Part shown: piece by piece, positions 55,991 to 64,000 of the stretch
How positions within the stretch are numbered: the stretch's first letter is position 1
How the letters are laid out: the number at the start of each line of letters is the position of its first letter
DNA from: Euphorbia lathyris
Taxonomy: Eukaryota; Streptophyta; Magnoliopsida; Malpighiales; Euphorbiaceae
Assembly: GCF_963576675.1 (NCBI RefSeq)
Contig: NC_088918.1
Location: 61,266,001 to 61,330,000, forward strand
DNA: 64,000 nucleotides
Reading direction: 5' to 3'
Program-made: the position numbers and the translations under genes
The notes under the pieces: generated by a model
Told to the model about the DNA's origin: nothing
The model's database searches: none
Seen by the model: only the letters and a program-made list of their open reading frames with translations

Positions 55991-58167
55991 TCCCACTCTC
56001 ATATTATGGAACAAATCCCTAGTCTCGTCTTGATAACGACACTTCCTTCATTAATGATAATTCCATCGCTGGTGAGATGTCGTTGGGTGCGGTCGTGGCA
56101 CCTCCGATGATAAAGTCAATAATGAAATTTAAGGATTAATAAGTCTGGAAAAAATTCTGGAGAGTGTTGTTAACTTACCTTTAAAGATGTCCCGATGGGG
56201 GTATATATATCATCTCTTTTGTAACATGCTTGCTTTAATTGAGTCGTTGTTGTTACTCTTATTAATTGTCATTACTCCTCATTCTAGAAGGAATAACAAC
56301 TTCCTCTGGTTTCTGCATAAACGTACAAGGGGTACACTAATGTGGCAATGTACATCTGCACCTTCTTTCATCATCGTATGGTGAATCTCTTAGTGAGTCT
56401 TTCACGTGGATCTGGACAGATGTGACTCTTAGCGATTCTCTAAAGATAAGGTTTCCTAGACAGATTTCTTATCATATGACCTTGAAGGTGAATCTTATCT
56501 TATACAGAAAATAAAGGATAGAAAGAGATTAGAAAAGATTCCTAACTGTAAAAAAATATTCTTTTGTTAACTAATTTTTAGGGATATCTTTTCTACAAAA
56601 TATTAGGTTTTAGATTGGATTATCTCTCTATTTTTTCTATCTTCTCTTTTCTTTTTTTAGACTTTTACATTTCCAGAGATCGTATCTTTCAGATTGAAAA
56701 ACTCGAAACACTTATTTTGTTCTTAATGGCTATTCATAGCTAAATCCTTTATTTCGGTTAAGGGATAATTCAAAGGCAGGAATCTTCAAGTATTGCGAGA
56801 TCATTTTTCTTCTAGCATTTTCTCTTTATTCGTATCATTTGCTTATTCACCGTGTTTATGGATTTTATCTCAATTGTTAGTTTGCTTTTGAATGATAATG
56901 ACCAATTGTTCATTTGATTAAACTGACATACAACTATCTGATTGAACTAGATAATCAACGAGTTATTATTTAGTTAAATCTGAGTAAGTAGCAATTGATG
57001 TTATAAAGTTGAATTCTAGATTGTATTTGGGGATAATCAGATTGACAACTGAGAACTCTCCATGTGACATTAATACATCTATTTTCGACTTTATCACATC
57101 AAGTGAATGAGTAATTAAGTTTCTGAATCGATATCGCTGAGAGTCGGTTGGCTTAGATTAGGTTTTTCTAATTCATAACGATGTTAACGGGTTGAATCTT
57201 AGCCGCTGAGGTAAGGTTATTCGTTAATTAGGAGTTAACTACAACTCTATTATTTTTGTTATTTTAGCATTCCACTATTCCAATTCCCCTTTTTACTTTT
57301 TATTCATTTGTTTGGTTGTATTTACAAATTATATCAGTATTAATCCTTTGGATACAATCTTTACTTACCCTTGTGTAAGTCTAAGGACTGTGAAGTTATA
57401 TTTATTTTTGGTGGATTCGACGACCATCATATATTCAAACAGTTGAATTGATCAACTAAGTAAGGAGATCTTCTATCATACTTAGGTGTAATGTATGCAA
57501 CTAATAAAAAGAAGTAATGTTACCATCTTATTGGAAGATGATTGATGTTAGTAATAAAAATATATTATTAGTAGAGTGTATAATAAAAAAAATCTCAAGT
57601 AACAATATTTAGTATTCATTAAGTATTGGGAAAATAGAAAATAAAAAGTAAAATTAATAATCTAAATATAAGCAATTATAGGAAATGTGATTTTTAAAAT
57701 ACATTTTTAAAAAAATATACATTAATTTTTCTAACTGTTTTTTTTCTTTATCTATTTCCCAGCTTTCAATATCCGTTTGTTTCCATTTGTCGGAACTGTT
57801 TTTTTGCCTTTTAATTCTAAATAGAATATAAAAAGTGTTCGGTAAAAATTTGAAACATATGCTTTTAACAAAAAAAATCAACCAATATCAATAACAAATA
57901 GCTAACAACAACAACAACAAACAACAAATAGGAACAAGTGAAACAAACGGACCCTTAGTTTATTTGTTATGAGCTCCGTTTTGTTCATCATTAAATCAGC
58001 CATTTGGCTCATGTCTAAGGCCCGTTTGATAACATATTTAATCACTTAAATTAAAATATGAAGCTCGTATTTTATTAATGAATCACACATATCTCCATCC
58101 CACAAATTAGAGGTATGTACCATGACGTTTATTTAAGTACGTTTGATAACTGTGATTTCAGCCACTT
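55991..58167. other. Intergenic region
   Basis: No supported gene. The 57900-58000 part holds ACAACAACAA repeats and a GGCCCGTTTGATAAC word that resembles a small DNA-transposon end. The rest is AT-rich and unremarkable. Confidence 0.4.
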
Positions 58168-59196
58168 TGATAACTTGTCGAAAAATCCTTGATCGGAGCA
58201 CTTCCCTGTGAGGTGTCGTTGGGATCGGTTGGGGACACTCCGATGCCAAAGTCAGTAATATTTCTGAGAATAAACTGTAAGCACAAAAGTAAAGAATCAG
58301 TAAGTGTACCTCAATAGCTTGGGATGCAAGCTATTTATACTCATGTAGTTGTAACTCTTGGTAACTAGAAAGTCTCCATTAATGCCTCATTAATGGCGGT
58401 TACTGATCTTATTCAAGTATGACCGTTAGCTCATTAATGGGTTATTGGTTGCCTTTATTGGGAATCGACTTTGTCGTTCCTTGGGCGTATCGAGGTTTGA
58501 CGGCAGGTCTCCCAAGGCGTTTGACCCTTTGAGGCGTGTTGAGGAATCCATAGATCCGCCACCTATGAGTCTTGCTTTATACGCCATCTGGAGATTCATC
58601 GGTGGATCCTTATCCATAAGAGTATTGATGGCAGATCCTTCATTCTTTGGTTAATTATCCTTTTTCCCCATGTATGATATTTGGATGTTATGGAGATGTA
58701 GATGAACAGTCATATCATTACTCATCTTTAATTGCTATCAATTCTCCATTAATCCCAGCATTTATCCTTGAAACCCTCAGAGTTGGAGTATTCAAACAGT
58801 CAAGTCTTTATTCCCCTTTAATGGCTATTAATTGCCATTTAATTGTATTTATTCCCATTCATAGATGGTAATAAAGGCGCCTTTTGGTATTCTTAGATTC
58901 GTCAAGGCGTATGTACTCTCTCCTTGAGAACAATGGCGGGTCTCCATTACTCGCTCTCATCGGGTGTATCTTGTTATGGCGTGTCTCGTCATGGTCCACG
59001 TGGCGTGGCCTAATGCTAGAGACTCCTTCCTTTTCCTCTTTATTTGCATATTCACCCTTGCATTAATCCTGCATTAATTATCATTAATTCCACATTAATC
59101 ATGCATAAATATCTCTTTTAGAAGGAATAATGGTTTGCCATTATTTCTATTAATTTTCCCTTATTCCTTATTCAAGAATAATTTGGGTTGTTATCA
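58168..59196 (-). repeat. 3' LTR of the Tat-type element (1,029 bp)
   Basis: On the minus strand it begins TGATAACAACCC and ends GACAAGTTATCA, with a short inverted terminal TGATAAC/GTTATCA. It has a TATAAATAGC TATA box near 58330 and the GACTTTGGCATCGGAGTG block that is typical of Tat-lineage LTRs (near 58233-58250). The neighbouring minus-strand GGGGGGGCTTC is the polypurine tract. Confidence 0.82.
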
Positions 59197-59208
59197 GAAG
59201 CCCCCCCT
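59197..59208 (-). other. Polypurine tract of the Tat-type element
   Basis: The minus strand reads AGGGGGGGCTTC directly upstream of the LTR start TGATAAC. It is the primer site for plus-strand synthesis. Confidence 0.75.
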
Positions 59209-59249
59209 AAAGGTATAAAAAGCTCTTTAGGGCTGTCTAAATGGTGTTT

Positions 59250-60310
59250 TATTTTTCTATCTTGGAGGAAAGTGGACCCGCCCTAGATGGGATCATATAT
59301 GGATATGATGAACTTTTAGGGGTTTTTTCTTCTTCGTGGATAGGTGGTCAGTTGTATCCATTGTTAGCCTCTAGGGGCTTTCTTGAGAGTTATATTTCCT
59401 TTAGAAAGGGAATAACCCGCCCTTTATGGGACCATTTGTTCCTACCGCATAGGATTATGATTCGCCTTAGGGACTTCTTTTCTTCAGTTCTGCCATATTG
59501 AGGAGAATGACCCGCCCTTAGGGATCAGTAAGAATGATCAGCCATTTAGGGACTTTTGCGCATTTTGTGGGGGGTTTTGACACTCTAGGCATTTGCCTTT
59601 TTAGCCTTTACTCATTTTCCAAAGTGTTTTTACTTTGCATTTGTGAAGGTGAGACTTCGTTATTTCTATGATAAAGACGAGGATTCATTACTTTGATGAA
59701 GACGAGGCTTCATTGTTTGGATGAAGATGAGGCTTTATTTTTTGGATGAAGACGAGGCTTTATTATTTGGATGAAGACGAGGCTTCATTGTTTGGATGAA
59801 GACGAGGCTTCATTGTTTGGATGAAGACGAGGCTTCATTATTTGGATGAACCCTTTTTTTTTCAGAACTATTTTTACTAATGCATTATATCTTTTAGCAA
59901 GTAACTTTTTAGAACCTAGTTTACTTAGGATTTCTCCGATTGTTTAGGGTAGGTGGCCAGCCGTACCCCAATGTGTGAACCTTTTGGAGGCTCTGAGCTT
60001 TATTTCCTTAAGGAAATTAAGCTGCCCTTGGTGGCGATCGAATTTTTCCTATCTTTGAGGTAAATCGATCCGCCAACGGGTCTTTTTATTCTCTTATGAG
60101 GAGAAAGTTGAAGGTGTAATTATCTCATGTTTGAGATAATTTTAATCCACCCTTGGTGGCAACCAATCCTTTTCCTGTCTTTGAGGAGAGAGTTGAGCTC
60201 ATTTGAAAGCTCTTGAGGGTCCGTGTTTTTTATCTTTGTGGAAAGGGGACCCGCCCTTGATGGGGATCAATTGTCCTATCTTTGAGGTAATTGATCCGCC
60301 TGTGGAACTT
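59250..60310. repeat. Diverged repeats with the word CCCGCCCTTNNTGG
   Basis: ACCCGCCCTAGATGGGATC (59278), ACCCGCCCTTTATGGGACC (59428), ACCCGCCCTTAGGGATC (59510), GCTGCCCTTGGTGGCGATC (60021), ATCCACCCTTGGTGGCAACC (60151) and ACCCGCCCTTGATGGGGATC (60250) recur. Shorter ATCCGCC versions lie between them. Each tends to follow a TATCTTTGAGGNAA word. This fills the zone between the protease/RT edge and the 3' LTR. Confidence 0.65.
59640..59850. repeat. 25-bp minisatellite ATGAAGACGAGGCTTCATT
   Basis: About seven to eight copies of a 25-bp unit lie head to tail, with small variations. Each unit contains ATGAAG...CTTCAT, a 6-bp inverted repeat around ACGAGG. The array sits inside the Tat-type element. 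Confidence 0.9.
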
Positions 60311-60412
60311 TTCATTCGCCAGCCATTGGGCGTATATCACCTCTTTGATTACATCCGCCTTCTTCAGCTTTGCTATTTCTTCTTCTATAGAATTTGGAAA
60401 GATATAGAACAA
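60300..60412 (-). pseudogene. Reverse transcriptase N-terminal edge, Tat-type
   Basis: The minus strand encodes EEEIAKLKKADVIKEV followed by YAQWLANE, the conserved entry to the Gypsy reverse transcriptase domain. The sequence then departs into repeats, so the domain is truncated. Confidence 0.65.
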
Positions 60413-60605
60413 AACTAGGCAAATGAATATAAGAAATATGGTGAGAAATAATAAATTATAAAATATAGGATACTATAACAGTTTAATGCACATATAAGAA
60501 TACATAAAAATACTGATTTTTAGGCCCATGGTTCCGTCTTTTCTGAGCAACTGCATTTGCATCCTCAATGATGTTTAACTTATGAGTAATCACATCTGGG
60601 CTTAC

Positions 60606-61196
60606 TCATGTGAGGATCTCATTCTTCCATGCAAACACATTTTCAGACTCAATAAGAACTTTCGTAATCTCAGGTTTTAATCCTTTGGCGATCCGCACCC
60701 GCTTTCCATCAACAATAAGGAACATTTCTGTGTCGCCCAAAGCTGTAGTGACAAGTTCATCTTCCTCACCTTCGTCATCTTTGGATTGTGGGCTGATCGA
60801 TAATGACGTTGAGTAGGTCTCTTGAGCCACCTTTTGGTTCCCGCTAATCATTACTCCTCCTTTGCTGGTGGGAATGTACATTGCCAGACGACGGATGGAA
60901 ATTAGGGCTGCAACCTCTGAGATGAACGGCCGCCCAAGAATGATGTTATAAGCTAATTGTCCATCCATAATAGAGGACTCCAGATCACCAATCCACGCTT
61001 GATCATCATCCGCCAACTTGCATTCCAAAGTTACCTGGCCCTTGGTCCGGATAGTGTGACCTGTCACTCCCATGATGTCAACAATGGTTGTTTCTATTTG
61101 GATCGGATCAACCTTTAGTTTGGTGAATGCACCTCTGGTGATGACATTGCAAGAACTGCCCGTGTCTACCATTACTCGCTTCATTTCATCTCCCAT
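60606..61196 (-). pseudogene. Aspartic protease of the Tat-type element
   Basis: About 196 codons are open. VMVDTGSSCNVI holds the catalytic D-T-G. IRTKGQVTLEC and AYNIILGRPFI follow, the latter being the conserved Tat-type segment after the active site. The C-terminus DTEMFLIVDGKRVRIAKGL leads toward reverse transcriptase. Just upstream the frame changes by one base: TDALVVTMTIEGWEMK in the region near 61250-61195 continues the same domain in another frame. A stop separates it from the RT edge. Confidence 0.8.
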
Positions 61197-61199
61197 CCT

Positions 61200-61790
61200 T
61201 CAATCGTCATTGTTACTACCAACGCATCTGTATGTGGAGAGATTACTGGACCTATTTCTGCAAAAGGGGCAATTGAGGGATGTTTTATCCAGAGCGGATA
61301 TTTTTGCTTTTTTCACAGGTGGCCGATACACTGGTCCATCTGCTATGACATTAATGACACTTTTGAATTTCTTTCTAGGATCTGTCTTCTGCTTGTCGTC
61401 TTGTTATTTGTTATTCTGGACAAATCTATCTAGTTTTCCAGCTCCCAACAAGCTTCAAAATGTGGTGGCCATTTCTTCTATGGAACCTGTAATACGTCTT
61501 GGCGTTCCTTCCAACGGTTACATGCTCCCCTCCTTTGGGTTCGGGATATGTAATGTCCCGTTTATATTGCACTCTTCTCCTTTATATTGTGGCAAGTTGG
61601 AAGCTTTAAACCTTCTGTCCGCCTCGTACCACATGATCCGTGTTGTGAATGGCGAATTCTTGTTAACTGGATGGGCGTACCTTTCTGCATTGTTCTCTCA
61701 TCTATCTAGAGCGGCATGCATTCGCCTTTCAATCTCATCATCCATGTGTTCAATTTTGAATCGTGGTGGCGAAGTTGGCTCTTGATTTTG
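61200..61790 (-). pseudogene. gag remnant of the Tat-type element
   Basis: The minus strand reads DDEIERRMHAALDR, a stop, then pieces such as SPFTTRIMWYEADRRF and NLPQYKGEECNINGT, with frame changes. Capsid-type composition and position just upstream of protease identify it as gag. The plus-strand ORF over the same stretch is its shadow. Confidence 0.5.
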
Positions 61791-61829
61791 ATCTCGATCA
61801 TATTGAGGTTATGCTTGGAACTACGGTTT

Positions 61830-62340
61830 GACGCGGATGGATGTTGTCACAACCGCTGGAGCCATTTTATCTAGCTTCGAGTATCTTGTCTCCGCATCCT
61901 TCAACATTTTGCTAACATAATAGATGGGGAACTGTTGACCTTCTTCTTTTTGAATAACTACGGTGCACATAGCTTTATCCATGACAGATAGATACAAATG
62001 CAGGTCTCCCCTTCAAATTGGTCTGCTCATCAAGGGTGGTTTTGCTAGGAATTGTTTTGTACCTTGAAATGCTTATTGACAATCTTCCTAGTACGATGAT
62101 CCGCCCATTCAATCTCTGGATCTTTCTCACCCTTTGTGGGGCTTTCATTTAGGCGCTCTTTTCACCTTTCTCCTCGTAGGGCTTTTATTTAGGCACTCTT
62201 ATCGCCATTTGCCTCGTAGGGCTTTTACTTTATCTGGATTTGCTCTAACTCCTTTTTGGCTAATGACGTAGTCAAGGAATTTTTCTGAAGTGACTCTGAA
62301 TGTACACCTCTCTGGATTGAGCTTTACTTTTCATGCCAGT
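61830..62340 (-). pseudogene. Misplaced reverse transcriptase/RNase H fragment, Tat-type
   Basis: The minus strand gives FLDYVISQKGVRANPDKVK near 62290-62230 (end of reverse transcriptase). Then come LHLYLSVMDKAMCTVVIQKE and FPIYYVSKMLKDAETRYSKL near 62000-61880, the RNase H entry. Stops and indels occur throughout. It should lie downstream of protease but lies upstream of gag, so it derives from another copy or an internal rearrangement. Confidence 0.7.
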
Positions 62341-62823
62341 GTTAGGCGCTGGTTGCAGTATTAACGATTCCCTTGTACTTGTGGGTTAGTGCATAAAGAA
62401 CTCCATAAGTGGGGCATATCCTGTCCATTTAAAAGACTGTGGTAAGGCATAAAAGCTATATTCACTTACCTTGGGGGATCAATGGCTTAATCCATGGAAC
62501 TGACTTCATAGTGAAAGACTATTTGCATTGACCTTTGTTGGCAAATATCATGTACGATGCAATGTCTCTTTATGGAATTCTTAGTTCATCTTGGAATCAA
62601 TTTAGTAATTCCTTCACGTTGGTCCCTGACTCTAGAATGAACTTAGTCAAAGGATAAAACCGAGTAAATATTATATGTCAAACAAATTCATAATAGAATT
62701 TTAATAGTGGTTGTGTTAATAATACCACATATAACGGTTATAACCATAAAGATTACTACCGAACATAAATATCACAATGAATTTTTAATAATGCATACCA
62801 TAATGACAATGGTTAAAAACAAG
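62341..62823. other. Intergenic or decayed transposon sequence
   Basis: No gene is supported. The first half may continue the decayed Tat pol, but I could not recognise motifs. Confidence 0.35.
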
Positions 62824-63000
62824 CGTAAATTACACCCATGGTCACTGAACTATATTCATTTTCACATTGTGGCCACTAAACTTCAATTCTTCCCGGTATG
62901 ACCACTGAACTTTACACTTTGTTACACCGGTGGCCACTATAACCGTTGACCAGCCTTTTTCAACCATTGACTTCACTTTTGACCGGTTCTCTCTCTCTTT
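62824..63000. mobile_element. Half of a GGGTAAATTAC-family MITE
   Basis: CGTAAATTACACCCATGG followed by TCACTGAACT...TTTTCACATTGTGGCC and GGTATGACCACTGAACTTTACAC matches the left arm of 47946-48461. The right arm is missing, so this copy is truncated or single-ended. Confidence 0.6.
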
Positions 63001-63171
63001 TTCCACTTCTAAAACCTAAAATTACCATTTTACCCTTCTCTCATATCTTTCTCTCTTTTTTTCATTGAATCTTACTTCAATTTTCTACCCCATGATGAAA
63101 TGGAGATCCACAGAAAGATGCAGCTGGATCTCACACACCTTCACTATCACAATTATAAATCTTGTATTTGA

Positions 63172-63844
63172 CAATGTTAACAGGCTCGGATCGGACCGGA
63201 CGGTCGAACCGGTAAGGAAGCCGGTCCGAGCCTGAGACCGGGACCCGGTGGGCTAAGAGAGCTCATTTCGGTGTGGCATTCGCATCGCCTACGTCGTGCG
63301 GGTGCGCCCCTAACCCGATGGTGGAACGACTGCACCCCTGCGCGTGAGAGAACCTTTCCCTTGGTAATTACTTAAAGGCTTATGAAGACCATTTACTTAT
63401 AAACTAGTTAACATTCTCGTTTTTTTCCTATGTGGGATAATAATGCTTAGTTTATTATAAAGCATTTCAAGTAGTTCACTTTAAGCGTTAATTTCTCATT
63501 CATTACTTGTCCATTTTGAGTTTATAATATACCGTTAAAAAGATCGCATGTCATAGAATACATTTACATATTTCAAGTTATTCTAAATTCTATTTATCCG
63601 TTATATATTTAAGTCTCAAGTTGACAAAAAATAACAAATAAAAAGTTGTTTATAATTTGTTTTGGATATATATAATTTATAAAAATAATTTTAAATTAAT
63701 TATATATATTTAATATATATAAATATTATTTATTTATTTATTATGTCATCTGGTTCGACCAATCCGAGCCATCCGGTCCGACCAAGTGACCCGTGACCCA
63801 GTCACCAATCCGGTTTGATGTCTGGTCCGGTTCTGATAACATTG
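63172..63844. mobile_element. GGACCGG-rich hAT-like element, copy 2 (673 bp)
   Basis: Termini CAATGTTAACAGGC and ...GGTTCTGATAACATTG are flanked by a perfect 8-bp duplication GTATTTGA (63164-63171, 63845-63852). Its right part is the inverse of the left part of copy 1: both contain TGACCCAGTCACCAATCCGG or its complement. It is therefore the same family in opposite orientation. Confidence 0.85.
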
Positions 63845-64000
63845 GTATTTGATGGTTTATCATAACCCATCTTAATAACCCGCCCAACCCACTCAACCTG
63901 TATAATTCACTATATATCTAAAACGAAAAAAAATCATACTTGAATCGGACATGATACTCGAATCGGTGGTGAATATAGTGAGTCCACCGATTTTCTCGAT

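Larger units (their letters stand above)
58168..62340 (-). mobile_element. Rearranged Tat-type Gypsy element
   Basis: The left end is a clear 3' LTR (58168-59196) preceded on the minus strand by a polypurine tract. Inside are, going right, a repeat-rich non-coding zone (59220-60310), the N-terminal edge of reverse transcriptase (60412-60300), protease (61196-60606) and gag remains (61790-61200). A reverse transcriptase/RNase H piece then lies on the wrong side of gag (62340-61830). No 5' LTR is recognised. The order implies deletion plus joining of a second copy. Confidence 0.75.

Noticed and set aside
59640..59850. Possible CRISPR-like direct repeats
   Set aside because: The 25-bp units are contiguous with no unique spacers, and the genome is a plant's. 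It is a minisatellite.
61072..61785. Plus-strand ORF of 237 codons
   Set aside because: It is the shadow of the Tat gag/protease on the minus strand, where recognisable motifs lie.
1..64000. tRNA or rRNA genes
   Set aside because: No cloverleaf with A and B boxes or rRNA segment was recognised. The tRNA-like words are primer-binding sites of retroelements.

Overview
This window is eukaryotic nuclear DNA from a flowering plant, most likely a eudicot. It is AT-rich, host genes have short GT-AG introns, and the mobile elements are typical plant lineages: Sirevirus-type Copia, Athila and Tat Gypsy, an L1-type LINE with an RNase H tail, and hAT, Mutator-like and Emigrant-like MITEs. No tRNA, rRNA or CRISPR array was found. 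All calls rest on reading the sequence; no database search was run.

Layout. 1-31808 is one nested block. The base is an Athila-type element on the minus strand. Its 3' LTR runs off the left edge (1-463), its 5' LTR is 30079-31808, its primer-binding site is 30054-30072, and gag decays over 28819-29913. Its pol is gone. Into it inserted Sirevirus A (1924-15107, target duplication GAAGT) and Sirevirus B (17130-28695, 5' terminus chopped). A hAT-like element (465-1584) sits at the Athila LTR edge, and a solo LTR (11674-13193) sits inside Sirevirus A. A third Sirevirus-type solo LTR (31818-33257, CTTCT) lies just outside. Each Sirevirus carries gag, pol and a third 'envelope-like' gene. In both copies that third gene is preceded by what looks like its own RNA polymerase II promoter: a TGACG palindrome, a TATA box and a CT-rich leader. 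This is the most interesting signal in the window.

33258-48600 is the gene-bearing part. It holds relics of hAT, Tat-like LTR and Copia RNase H sequence, a small acidic-protein gene (36615-36911), a small basic multi-exon gene with a duplicated PKPFRLRT exon (37431-38139), and a complete three-exon WRKY49-like transcription factor gene on the minus strand (42546-45073). MITEs lie between and inside these genes.

48619-55333 is a nearly full-length L1-type LINE on the minus strand with an 18-bp target duplication and one visible frameshift in ORF2. 55334-58167 is intergenic with LTR relics. 58168-62340 is a rearranged Tat-type Gypsy element on the minus strand with a clear 3' LTR, protease and scrambled pol pieces. 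The right end holds a second copy of a GGACCGG-rich hAT-like element (63172-63844).

The transposon genes are decayed. The nonsense codons that can be polarised by comparing A with B are mostly C-to-T or G-to-A changes, as expected of long-methylated, silenced copies. Only the WRKY gene, the two small genes and perhaps LINE ORF1 look intact.
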